From Candidatus Saccharimonadota bacterium (lineage in GTDB: Bacteria; Eremiobacterota; Xenobia; Xenobiales; Xenobiaceae), in NCBI GenBank assembly GCA_004554425.1, contig SFMI01000073.1, positions 1 to 8,499 of the forward strand: 8,499 nt of DNA. Direction: 5' to 3'. Shown here piece by piece: positions 1-6,598 of the stretch (the first letter of the stretch is position 1; the number at the start of each line of letters is the position of its first letter). The notes beneath the pieces are model-generated. The model was not told the origin of the DNA and did not search any database. It worked only from the letters and a program-made list of their open reading frames with translations. The position numbers and the translations under genes are program-made.

Positions 1-1
1 C

Positions 2-364
2 TACAAATGCACATACGGAGCCAACGGGCGCCTCTCTCGCATCACCTGCACCGATGGGCAAGTGATTAACTTCACCTACGATGCCGACGGTCGCATCACC
101 GAACGCAACGAGACCATTGCTGGCGGCAAAAACCGCAAGTCAACTTATAAAAGCGGAAAAATCCGCACCGAGAAAACGGGCGGAACACTGCTGAAATTCT
201 TACGCTACGATGGTAGCCGTGCCACACAAATCACCTCTGAAAAGGGTAAAACAAAATATGTGTGGAACTACACCTACACCAACAACGAGAGCGGACAATG
301 GACCCGCGTGGCTGCCACACTCGACGGCAAACCACGCCTCACCATCACCCGCACCTACCATTAA
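2..364 (+). CDS. YD-repeat (Rhs-type) protein, 3' end only
   Basis: This is the last 120 codons of a gene whose start lies left of the window; the frame is open from base 2 to the TAA at 362-364. The translation shows YD-repeat style beta-hairpin units: YGANGRLSRI..DG, then FTYDADGRIT, then weaker copies (YKSGKIRTEK, LRYDGSRATQI), roughly 20 residues apart. The last stretch (YTYTNNESGQWTRV...DGKP...TRTYH) resembles the closing segment of many YD-repeat proteins, which often has the form YxY...GNWxxR...GKP...R.Y. Such proteins are usually secreted or surface-exposed; no signal peptide can be judged here because the N-terminus is missing. Its DNA is richer in G+C than the following genes, with Thr mostly ACC and Arg mostly CGC, which suggests a different origin or a different selective regime. 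Function is unknown. YD-repeat assignment is fairly secure; anything more specific is not. Confidence 0.72.
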   Translation, partial: YKCTYGANGRLSRITCTDGQVINFTYDADGRITERNETIAGGKNRKSTYKSGKIRTEKTGGTLLKFLRYDGSRATQITSEKGKTKYVWNYTYTNNESGQWTRVAATLDGKPRLTITRTYH

Positions 365-375
365 TCAATGGAGGT

Positions 376-380
376 GAGGA
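376..380 (+). promoter_or_regulatory. Candidate ribosome binding site for the small ORF at 392
   Basis: GAGGA, preceded by a second match GGAGG at 370-374, lies 11 nt before the ATG at 392. The spacing is somewhat long. The in-frame ATG at 368 has no SD-like sequence in front of it and sits inside this purine-rich stretch, so the site favours the inner start. Confidence 0.4.
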
Positions 381-391
381 TAAGAATCCAA

Positions 392-580
392 ATGGGGCAA
401 AGCACAAAAAAAACCGCCGAAAAGTTGGCCGCAGAAATCCATAATCAAACTTTCGCTACCAAAATATCCTTCAGTTCTTTGGGCTTAGATTCTTTGGACG
501 GAGCTGCTACTTCCGGTTCTACAGCTAGACAACAAATTAATGATATGTTTGAAAAAGAAAAGGAAATGATCGACGGCTAA
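392..580 (+). CDS. Small hypothetical protein (62 aa)
   Basis: I do not recognise this gene. From the ATG at 392 it encodes 62 residues ending at TAA 578-580; an in-frame ATG at 368 would give 70 residues and begin just 3 nt after the YD-repeat stop. The inner start is chosen because GAGGA precedes it. The product is soluble and Ser/Thr/Ala-rich in the middle (SLDGAATSGSTARQQ), with a charged C-terminus (MFEKEKEMIDG) that could form a short helix. There is no signal peptide, membrane segment or known motif. Codon use (GCT, TCT, CAA, TTG) resembles the genes to the right, not the YD-repeat fragment to the left. Small genes directly downstream of Rhs/YD-repeat toxins can encode immunity proteins, but nothing in this sequence supports that role and the YD fragment shows no visible toxin domain. 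It may be expressed by reinitiation after the upstream gene, or may not be a gene. Confidence 0.42.
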   Translation: MGQSTKKTAEKLAAEIHNQTFATKISFSSLGLDSLDGAATSGSTARQQINDMFEKEKEMIDG

Positions 581-620
581 AATAACAGGCAAAACCTACT
601 TAGTCGCAGAACGCAGGGCC

Positions 621-642
621 CGGCACTTGGCTGCCGCTTTTT
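621..642 (+). terminator. Possible short rho-independent terminator
   Basis: CGGCA (621-625) pairs with TGCCG (632-636) around a 6-nt loop, followed by CTTTTT ending at 642. The stem is short (5 bp) but GC-rich and the T-run is adjacent. It would end transcription of the YD-repeat/small ORF pair before the dedA-like gene. The gap 581-709 shows nothing else convincing: a TTGACA at 652-657 lacks a matching -10 box. Confidence 0.42.
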
Positions 643-709
643 ACGGTTGATTTGACAAAATTAGAAGCAGCCAAATTGAGCCCTTAAAAAAGATAGGAAC
701 ATAACCAAA

Positions 710-1363
710 ATGGAATTTATACAGAGTTTGCTCCATTATTTCTCAATAGAAGGAATACAGGATATCATCGCTTGGGGCGGCTTAACTATTCTGTTTATTA
801 TCATCTTCTCTGAAACAGGCTTGCTGGTAGGCTTTTTCCTCCCCGGCGACTCTCTATTGGTTGTATCCGGTTTCGTTTGTGCTACCAAACCTGAATTGCT
901 AAACGTCTGGCATGTGCTTTTTTGGCTGTGCCTAGCAGCCGTTTTAGGAGATTCAGTAGGCTATATGATAGGCAAAAAAGCCGGCCATGCCCTTTACCAA
1001 CGCGAACAGAGTCGCTGGTTCCGTAAAGATCACTTACTCAAAACTAAAGCTTTCTACGAAAAATATGGCGGTATGACCATTATTTTGGCTCGCTTTATGC
1101 CTTTTGTTCGCACCTTTGCTCCTACAGTAGCTGGCGTAGCCGATATGCATTATCCTCGTTTTATTTCCTACAATTGCATAGGCGGTATCGCTTGGGTAAC
1201 TAGCATGATTTGCGTAGGTTATTTCTTCGGTCAGATTCCTTTTGTGCAACAACATTTGGAAAAAGCTCTGGTTGGTATTATTATTTTATCAGTTCTTCCC
1301 GTGGCCATTCACGCTTGGAAAGAACATAAAGCTGAACAGGCTAAGGAATCGAGCGTCGCTTAA
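710..1363 (+). CDS. DedA family (SNARE-associated/VTT domain) membrane protein
   Basis: A 217-residue integral membrane protein of the DedA family, of usual length. Family hallmarks are present: E35 followed by the re-entrant motif FLPGDSLL (43-50), G80-D81 with the GYMIGKKAG segment (84-92), and the conserved R128-F-M-P-F-V-R134-x-x-x-P138-x-x-A-G142 loop with its two arginines, then the N..GG..W stretch near 155-162. Hydrophobic segments fall at about 21-42, 50-60 (re-entrant), 66-86, 135-145, 155-174 and 185-202, with a hydrophilic C-terminal tail (Lys/Glu-rich). Known members move undecaprenyl phosphate or phospholipids across the cytoplasmic membrane and support wall synthesis, membrane potential and antibiotic tolerance. 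Which substrate this one uses cannot be read from sequence. The start is supported by AGGA at 695-698. A strong hairpin after the stop suggests it is transcribed separately from ftsEX. Confidence 0.93.
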   Translation: MEFIQSLLHYFSIEGIQDIIAWGGLTILFIIIFSETGLLVGFFLPGDSLLVVSGFVCATKPELLNVWHVLFWLCLAAVLGDSVGYMIGKKAGHALYQREQSRWFRKDHLLKTKAFYEKYGGMTIILARFMPFVRTFAPTVAGVADMHYPRFISYNCIGGIAWVTSMICVGYFFGQIPFVQQHLEKALVGIIILSVLPVAIHAWKEHKAEQAKESSVA

Positions 1364-1371
1364 TTTCTGAA

Positions 1372-1431
1372 GTTGAATTGCTTAAAAGCGTCTTAATTGT
1401 TGCTTTTGGGCAATTCAACAGCGATTTTTTT
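1372..1431 (+). terminator. Rho-independent terminator after the dedA-like gene
   Basis: Arms GTTGAATTGC (1372-1381) and GCAATTCAAC (1410-1419) are perfect inverted repeats. Inside them AAAAGC (1384-1389) pairs with GCTTTT (1402-1407), and the intervening TT/GG can form two U-G wobbles in RNA, giving an uninterrupted stem of up to 18 pairs around a 12-nt loop (1390-1401). Seven T residues follow at 1425-1431, five bases after the stem. It separates the dedA-like gene from ftsE. The stem is AT-rich and the gap before the T-run is slightly longer than typical, so a role as an ftsE leader element is an alternative. Confidence 0.68.
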
Positions 1432-1432
1432 G

Positions 1433-1438
1433 TATAAA
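1433..1438 (+). promoter_or_regulatory. Weak candidate -10 box upstream of ftsE
   Basis: TATAAA lies just after the terminator T-run and about 16 nt before the ftsE start. No convincing -35 hexamer is found 16-18 nt upstream, where the sequence is the right arm of the hairpin. If used, it would give a very short leader. Listed because ftsE otherwise has no visible promoter after the terminator. Confidence 0.2.
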
Positions 1439-1454
1439 CGAAGGCCCTTTGCAT

Positions 1455-2204
1455 ATGAATCCAACAGCAGAAGATCCCATTATCGAGCTACATAACGTAA
1501 GTTTGATTTACCCCAACGGAACTAGAGCCTTAAACCGCGTCGATCTTTCCATTAAGCATGGTGAGTTCGTATTTTTAGTAGGCCAAACAGGATCGGGTAA
1601 ATCTAGCCTTATGAAGTTAATCTATCGCGAAAACGATCCCACTACCGGACTAGTTTACGTCAATGGTGAAGAAATTAGCGATATGAAGCGCTCGCAAATC
1701 CCTTATTTGCGTCGCCGTATCGGTGTGATCTTCCAAGACTTCCGCTTGTTAGGTCATAAAACGGTCTTTGAAAATGTGGCTTATGCCATGCAAGTAACTG
1801 GAGCTAGCCGCTATGTTATTCCTCGCAAAGTTACTAAAGCGCTTACTTTGGTAAATTTACGCGAAAAGGCTGACCGTTTGCCCAGCCAACTTTCCGGAGG
1901 TGAACAACAGCGCGTAGCTATAGCCAGAGCCTTAATAAACGATCCTATCATTCTTTTGGCTGACGAACCTACTGGTAACCTCGATCCCGATTCTTCCTGG
2001 GATATTATGCAAATTCTCTCCAAAGTAAATGCTCGCGGCACTACTGTAATAGTAGCTACTCACAACCAGCAAATGGTCGACGTTATGCAAAAGCGCGTTG
2101 TTGTTATGCAACACGGCGAAGTAGCTCAAGATTTGTCCCGCGGTATGTATTTCACTACTGAAATTACCAAGGAAACTTTAGCGGCCGGAGGCTTTGGATT
2201 ATGA
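1455..2204 (+). CDS. ftsE: Cell division ATP-binding protein FtsE
   Basis: FtsE is the cytoplasmic ATPase of the FtsEX complex, which uses ATP hydrolysis to trigger wall hydrolases at the septum rather than to pump a substrate. The ABC motifs are complete (numbering from ATG 1455, 249 aa): Walker A GQTGSGKS (43-50), Q-loop Gln 94 in VIFQDFRLL, signature LSGGEQQ (146-152), Walker B ILLADEP (166-172) with catalytic Glu 171, and switch His 203. The FRLL segment after the Q-loop is characteristic of FtsE. An in-frame TTG at 1449 would add two residues, but ATG is chosen because AAGG at 1441-1444 is better spaced for it. The protein is about 20 residues longer than common FtsE proteins, owing to a tail after residue 228 (TTEITKETLAAGG). 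Its TGA overlaps the ftsX ATG (ATGA), indicating translational coupling and equal subunit supply. Confidence 0.97.
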   Translation: MNPTAEDPIIELHNVSLIYPNGTRALNRVDLSIKHGEFVFLVGQTGSGKSSLMKLIYRENDPTTGLVYVNGEEISDMKRSQIPYLRRRIGVIFQDFRLLGHKTVFENVAYAMQVTGASRYVIPRKVTKALTLVNLREKADRLPSQLSGGEQQRVAIARALINDPIILLADEPTGNLDPDSSWDIMQILSKVNARGTTVIVATHNQQMVDVMQKRVVVMQHGEVAQDLSRGMYFTTEITKETLAAGGFGL

Positions 2205-3496
2205 GTATTCCGCCTAAATCAGGATTTATCGATATTTCTCCTCAAGCAGAGCAAACAAAGCTTGACCCAAGCGGCAGCAAATTAAAGAAAGCTCCCACCA
2301 CTAGTCACTCTGCTTCTGCTGCGCCTAAAACTTCCGATAATAAATCCGCTCGTCGAGAGCATGACAAAAATCGCACTGTCTCTATGCAAGCGGTAAAAGG
2401 GCCTACTGAGCGCAATAATAAAGATGAGAAGCCTTCAAAACAGCCACTTATCATAGAAAGCGTCCCTATAGAAAAGGAAGTCGAAGATGATGAAGAAGTA
2501 ATCGTCAAGCCTATTCCTATAGTGGAAAAATCCTCTCCTTATCTCTCTAAAACGCCTACCGTCGATGAAGTTTTAGATGAAGAAGATTTGCCAATTAAAA
2601 AGAGGCGCGGCCCTTCTGGAGGCTATTACTTAGAGTGCTTCTTGCGCGAAGTGCTTACCAATATGCGCCACAATCCCATGATGAGCGTGGCCTCTATTTC
2701 TACAGTAATGATTTTGGCCCTTATTTTAGGCTTTTTTGTATTGATTATTGCCAATTTAGAGTCTTTGGCCGACGAATTGGCTGGCGAAATGCAAATAAAA
2801 GTCTATATGAGCCAAAATTTTGATGCTAAGCAAGTCAACAGTTTTAAAAGCGCCGCTTACGATATAGGTCACGTAACCAAAGTGACTTTTGTCCCCAAGG
2901 ACGAAGCATTTAAAAAATTACGCAAACGCTTAAATGCCAAGCTCGATTTGGATGATTTGGAAAGCAATCCTCTGCCAGACGCCTTTGAAGTTCCGGTAGA
3001 CGATCCGTCTTTCTTGGAGCCTGTTGCTCACAAATTAGCCCAAATAGACAATGTAGCCACTGTAGATTACGGCCGCGAAGAAGCTCAAAAACTTATGAAG
3101 CTTAACCATATAATCCGTATGGTGGGTTTAATCATTCTGATTATGCTTTTTGCTTCTAGCTTGCTAATTATCAGCAATACTATTCGCTTAACCGTATTTG
3201 CTCGCCGCAAAGAGATCGATATTATGCAACTGGTGGGCGCAGCCGATTGGTTCATTCGCTGGCCTTTCATTTTAGAAGGCGTTACCCAAGGTGTAATTGG
3301 CGCAGCTTTAGCTTCGGTACTAATAGATGTTTCTTATCGTATAGTAGTTCCCCAATTGCAAAAAAGTATATCTTTCTTGCCTATTTTGCTTCCCGGTGCC
3401 ATTATGCCTTATCTTAATATTGGCTTAATTACTATGGGTTGCTTAGTCGGTGCTTTGGGAAGTTTCATTTCCGTCAACCGTTATCTGAAAGCTTAA
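2201..3496 (+). CDS. ftsX: Cell division protein FtsX with long N-terminal extension
   Basis: FtsX is the membrane subunit of FtsEX; its extracytoplasmic loop binds coiled-coil hydrolases or their activators. The 431-residue product has the expected four membrane segments at about 161-186, 304-326, 356-380 and 402-425. A large extracytoplasmic domain (about 187-303) follows TM1; it begins with EMQIKVYM, the usual FtsX strand, and includes FVPKDEAFKKL. Cytoplasmic RKEIDIMQLVGA (336-347) is the coupling region that contacts FtsE. Typical FtsX is near 300 residues; here about 135 extra residues precede the core. These are hydrophilic and apparently disordered: Ser/Lys/Ala-rich at first, then acidic (EKEVEDDEEV at 91-100, DEVLDEEDLP at 122-131), then basic KKRRG (133-137). 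The stretch is in frame with the ATGA-coupled start and no other start is better supported. It would lie in the cytoplasm. Operon with ftsE upstream and the M23 hydrolase 18 nt downstream. Confidence 0.95.
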   Translation: MSIPPKSGFIDISPQAEQTKLDPSGSKLKKAPTTSHSASAAPKTSDNKSARREHDKNRTVSMQAVKGPTERNNKDEKPSKQPLIIESVPIEKEVEDDEEVIVKPIPIVEKSSPYLSKTPTVDEVLDEEDLPIKKRRGPSGGYYLECFLREVLTNMRHNPMMSVASISTVMILALILGFFVLIIANLESLADELAGEMQIKVYMSQNFDAKQVNSFKSAAYDIGHVTKVTFVPKDEAFKKLRKRLNAKLDLDDLESNPLPDAFEVPVDDPSFLEPVAHKLAQIDNVATVDYGREEAQKLMKLNHIIRMVGLIILIMLFASSLLIISNTIRLTVFARRKEIDIMQLVGAADWFIRWPFILEGVTQGVIGAALASVLIDVSYRIVVPQLQKSISFLPILLPGAIMPYLNIGLITMGCLVGALGSFISVNRYLKA

Positions 3497-3500
3497 TTTG

Positions 3501-3507
3501 AGGAGGT
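3501..3507 (+). promoter_or_regulatory. Strong ribosome binding site deciding a TTG start
   Basis: AGGAGGT lies 7 nt before TTG 3515 and 10 nt before a second TTG at 3518. No ATG or GTG offers a better start for the M23 gene, and starting here gives a complete signal peptide. The choice between the two adjacent TTG codons changes the product by one residue. Confidence 0.8.
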
Positions 3508-3514
3508 ACTTAAC

Positions 3515-4684
3515 TTGTTGAGTATACACCGCAAATTTAGTCTTTTACTTTTTATAGCTGCTCTTTTCAGCCTGACTGTTTTGTATTTTAACGCTTCCTC
3601 AGCCCAAGCCGATCCTAATTCGCAACTGCGTCAAAAGAAAAGTCAATTGGCTGCTCAGCGTAAACGTTTGGATATAATCAATGAGCGCGAGCGCGATCTT
3701 TCGCGACAGCTAAGTGATACCCAAGCCGATTTACAATATAGCCGCGAAGCTTATCGCGAAGCTAAAGCCAGTTTGCAAGCGGCTGAAAAGCAATTGAAAA
3801 ATATTACCAAGCGCTTAGGCGAAGCTACTAAAGAATATAACAAAGCTCAGCGTGTTTTGGGAAAAAGGCTTAGAGAAATCTATTTACAAGGTGACGTCGG
3901 CTATTTGGTAGTCCTTTTAGGAGCAGAAAGTTTTACCGATTTTATCGACCAAACTTATTATCTGTCGCTGATTATCGAAAATGATCGCCAATTGGTCACC
4001 CAAGTGCGCAGCCTCAAACAAGAGTTAGAGGTCAAAAAAGTTCAATCTGAGCGCACAGTGCGTCAAATTAAAGACTTAAAAGACGCTCAAGAAAACCGTG
4101 TCAAAAAATTGCAACACATTGAAGAGACACGTTCTTCCCTGTTGGCCGATACCAGACGCCAACGCGATTCTTTAAGTTCTTACGTTAGCGAATTAGAAAA
4201 CAGCACCCAAGCGCTAGAAAACCAGATCCAATCGACCGTGCGCCGCAGCCAAATAATTATGCGTCCGACAGCTCCCAATGCCGGTACGCGCACTTGGGGC
4301 ACTGGTCGCTACCTGACGCCAGCGCAAGGGCCAATTACTTCCCCCTTTGGCTATCGTGTTCACCCTATATTCGGCACTATGCGCTTCCACACTGGCGTTG
4401 ACATCGGTGCCTATTACGGCAGCCCTGTGCTCGCTTCCGACAGCGGCGTCGTCATCGATTCGGGTTGGATGGGTGGCTATGGCAATTGCATTATTATCGA
4501 CCATGGCGGCGGCTACAGTACCCTTTATGCACACTGTTCCGAGTTGTACGTATCCTACGGCCAATCGGTAGCCAAAGGCCAACAAATTGCCGCCGTAGGT
4601 TCTACAGGCAATTCAACTGGCCCGCACTTGCACTTTGAAGTGCGCATAAACGGTGAGCCCGTCGATCCTTTGGGCTTCATTTAG
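3515..4684 (+). CDS. Exported coiled-coil M23 (LytM) murein hydrolase, EnvC/PcsB-like
   Basis: This is the probable wall-hydrolase partner of FtsEX. The 389-residue product starts with a signal peptide (hydrophobic 8-24, likely cleavage after SAQA near 32). Two long Arg/Lys/Glu/Gln-rich helical stretches that look like coiled coil follow (about 36-120 and 155-245), interrupted by a hydrophobic segment (about 122-152, GYLVVLLGAESFTDFI) as in EnvC and PcsB. A short linker leads to a C-terminal M23 domain (272-389) beginning ITSPFGYRVHP. All catalytic and zinc residues are seen: H292 and D296 in FHTGVD, H340 in TLYAH, and H371/H373 in HLHF. E. coli EnvC has lost zinc-ligand residues and only activates amidases, so this protein is more likely a peptidoglycan endopeptidase itself. 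Cells would need to restrain it; the family model is autoinhibition relieved by FtsX. Position directly after ftsX supports the pairing. The start is TTG. Confidence 0.92.
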   Translation: MLSIHRKFSLLLFIAALFSLTVLYFNASSAQADPNSQLRQKKSQLAAQRKRLDIINERERDLSRQLSDTQADLQYSREAYREAKASLQAAEKQLKNITKRLGEATKEYNKAQRVLGKRLREIYLQGDVGYLVVLLGAESFTDFIDQTYYLSLIIENDRQLVTQVRSLKQELEVKKVQSERTVRQIKDLKDAQENRVKKLQHIEETRSSLLADTRRQRDSLSSYVSELENSTQALENQIQSTVRRSQIIMRPTAPNAGTRTWGTGRYLTPAQGPITSPFGYRVHPIFGTMRFHTGVDIGAYYGSPVLASDSGVVIDSGWMGGYGNCIIIDHGGGYSTLYAHCSELYVSYGQSVAKGQQIAAVGSTGNSTGPHLHFEVRINGEPVDPLGFI

Positions 4685-4723
4685 CGAGCCATCATTTAAC
4701 CAAAGCCAGAAAGGAAGACCTTT

Positions 4724-6433
4724 ATGCCTAAGCACCTTTTCCCCAGCTTTAATGCGAAAGAAAATTTTATAGTTAAGCTCAGTAGCTATAAAACTAAAAA
4801 TTTTCTTTTCCGGGCTGCCAGTTCGTTGCTTCTGGCTTTGGCTCTAAGTGGCTCGCCTCTAAATGCAGCCGCCGCTACCAACGCGGACGACGCCGCTGCC
4901 TCTAAAGCGCAGGCCCCTTCCAGCTCTGCAACCACAGCAGCTCACAGCCTTGAAAGCTCGGCTCAGAAGCTTGACAGTTTGGAAGAAGTGAGCTGCGACG
5001 TTTTAGGCCAAACTTTTAATATTTTACTAGACAACGCCATTGAGCCACCTTCTCCTCAAAAAGTTTGGCAATTTGTGCGGGAAGGGGCCAACGAATTTTT
5101 TAAAGAGCACAGCTTAGATAGCCAATGGCTATCCGAATACAAAGCCGACAACGCGGATTTAGAACGTTGGCAAGCCTTGCAAAACATAACTTCACTGTAT
5201 CGCCAAGCGGTCAAGCGCTACCCAGACTTGGCCTCCGACCCAAAGTTTACGGTCTGTTTAGCCCAAGCTATTACCGATTCGGCTGAAGATACTTACACTG
5301 TTTTTGCCAGTTTGGATGAATATGACGATCTAAGTAATTATCTAAGCGGCGATTATTCCGGCAGCTTGGGCGTAGTGCTCACCCCTAGCCGCGATTCTCA
5401 GGGACGTTCTCATTTTATAGTCGCAGCGCTGGCCCCAGATTCTCCAGCTCTGAAAGCAGGCTTGCGCCAAGGCGACGAGCTTATCGCTCTTAATGATAAA
5501 CCGCTGGCTAATTTAAATCCGCAACAATGTTTGCAACTTATGCGCGGCCCTAACGGCAGTCAAGTTTCTTTAACTTACATAACTGACTTAATGCGCAAAA
5601 TGGGACGAACTAGTAGTCGCAAGTTGCTCTTAACTAGAGCTGAAGTCCATTTTCCAGCTACTTGGGGACAAATTCTTTATCTCGATACCAAGGGCCGATT
5701 TTCTGTACAGAATCTCAGCTTAAAAGCCACTTCTTATGACGAAATAGAAGAAGAAACTACTAGTCCATCAATTTCAACGCAATCAACTTCAAAAGTCGGC
5801 GCAAATGCTTCAATTGAAAATACGCCCCCATTAAAAATTGGTTTACTTCGAGTAGATATGTTTAACGGCTCAACTAATATTGAAGCTGAACGTGCCCTAA
5901 TCGCTCTAGAAAAAGCAGGATGCCAAGGGTATATCTTAGATTTGCGTGGTAACCCAGGAGGTTATACCAACGCTGCTAGAGACTTATGCTCTAAATTTTT
6001 GCCAGAGCATAGCCTTATAGCCTCACTGGTCGACAAAAATGGCCAAAGTGAAAAAACTATTTATACCTATCGCAATAATCATCCAGCTAAGCCTATGGCC
6101 GTTTTAATCGACGGACAAACAGCTTCAGCAGCAGAAATTACCGCCGGTGCCTTGCGAGCCCACAAAGCAGCCTTTTTAGTTGGATCGGCCAGCTTCGGCA
6201 AAAACAGTTCACAAAAAATTTATAATTTTGAGTTCCCTCCGGGAGAAACTTCATCTTGTAAAGTGACTTATACTCACTATCGGACACCAGACAATTTGGA
6301 CTTGGGTAAATCGGGTTTAATTCCCGAATATATAGTTCAAGCTCCTTTTGGTCTACGTTATCAACCTTTGCAAGACAAACAATTGAAAAAAGCTTTTGAA
6401 TTATTGCAAAAGGAATTAGGAAAGCAAAAATAA
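4724..6433 (+). CDS. S41 C-terminal processing peptidase, divergent first paralogue
   Basis: An exported serine protease of the CtpA/Prc family (569 aa). The start ATG has AGGAAG at 4712-4717. The N-terminus has an unusually long pre-hydrophobic part (1-28), then a hydrophobic segment (about 28-42) and an Ala-rich stretch suited to signal peptidase cleavage near 48-51. An Ala/Ser-rich linker, a helical region (about 88-205, with SLDEY near 196-200), a PDZ domain (about 205-290) and the protease core (about 370-540) follow. The catalytic set is complete: S468 in TASAAEI, K493 in FGKNSSQ, 25 residues later as in known CtpB enzymes, and Q497; DLRGNPGG (406-413) is the canonical S41 motif. Between PDZ and core there is a Ser/Thr-rich insert (about 310-368) about 48 residues longer than in the neighbouring paralogue. 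It lies 39 nt after the M23 gene, probably in the same operon. Substrate unknown; wall hydrolases are a positional guess. Confidence 0.92.
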   Translation: MPKHLFPSFNAKENFIVKLSSYKTKNFLFRAASSLLLALALSGSPLNAAAATNADDAAASKAQAPSSSATTAAHSLESSAQKLDSLEEVSCDVLGQTFNILLDNAIEPPSPQKVWQFVREGANEFFKEHSLDSQWLSEYKADNADLERWQALQNITSLYRQAVKRYPDLASDPKFTVCLAQAITDSAEDTYTVFASLDEYDDLSNYLSGDYSGSLGVVLTPSRDSQGRSHFIVAALAPDSPALKAGLRQGDELIALNDKPLANLNPQQCLQLMRGPNGSQVSLTYITDLMRKMGRTSSRKLLLTRAEVHFPATWGQILYLDTKGRFSVQNLSLKATSYDEIEEETTSPSISTQSTSKVGANASIENTPPLKIGLLRVDMFNGSTNIEAERALIALEKAGCQGYILDLRGNPGGYTNAARDLCSKFLPEHSLIASLVDKNGQSEKTIYTYRNNHPAKPMAVLIDGQTASAAEITAGALRAHKAAFLVGSASFGKNSSQKIYNFEFPPGETSSCKVTYTHYRTPDNLDLGKSGLIPEYIVQAPFGLRYQPLQDKQLKKAFELLQKELGKQK

Positions 6434-6504
6434 CGATCTCAAAACTAAAATAAGGGCTTTTTCCTTTCTTAGCGAAAGAGAGCGACAATACTTTGCAACC
6501 TGAC

Positions 6505-6532
6505 CTTTGCCTGGCTTTGACCAGTGGCAAAG
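6505..6532 (+). other. 10-bp hairpin in the gap between the two S41 genes
   Basis: CTTTGCC (6505-6511) pairs with GGCAAAG (6526-6532) and, inside it, TGG (6512-6514) with CCA (6521-6523), leaving a 6-nt loop and a 2-nt bulge (6524-6525). No T-run follows, so it is not a standard terminator. CTTTG also recurs directly at 6491, 6505 and 6515. It could be an operator, an RNA processing or stability element, or a leader structure. The 165-nt gap 6434-6598 also has a TATAAG at 6535-6540 without a usable -35 box; I found no convincing promoter. Confidence 0.4.
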
Positions 6533-6585
6533 TCTATAAGAAAAAGATTCACCACGGCGGCTTGTTACCGCTCCAGGTTCGATTC

Positions 6586-6590
6586 AGGAG
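6586..6590 (+). promoter_or_regulatory. Ribosome binding site of the second S41 gene
   Basis: AGGAG lies 8 nt before ATG 6599, which fixes the start there. The open frame extends upstream to 6524, but that extra stretch has no SD site and would bury the signal peptide behind 25 mostly basic residues. Confidence 0.8.
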
Positions 6591-6598
6591 AATTAACC

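Noticed and set aside
262..444. Overlapping 60-residue ORF across the end of the YD-repeat gene
   Set aside because: It is His/Arg/Pro-rich out-of-frame translation of the YD-repeat codons with no SD site, so it is a shadow frame.
392..580. Immunity protein for a YD-repeat/Rhs toxin
   Set aside because: The upstream fragment shows no toxin domain after its repeats, and the small ORF has no immunity-family feature; position alone is not enough.
652..657. TTGACA as a -35 box for the dedA-like gene
   Set aside because: The sequence 15-19 nt downstream (AATTGAGCC region) has no reasonable -10 hexamer.
4214..4585. Minus-strand ORF of 123 residues opposite the M23 domain
   Set aside because: It is antisense to the conserved catalytic domain, with no SD and no motif.
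6138..6530. Minus-strand ORF of 130 residues spanning the end of the first S41 gene
   Set aside because: It mostly mirrors the coding strand of the protease core and has no domain of its own.
6524..6598. Upstream in-frame extension of the second S41 gene
   Set aside because: No SD precedes 6524, and the extension would displace a well-formed signal peptide; AGGAG at 6586 supports ATG 6599.
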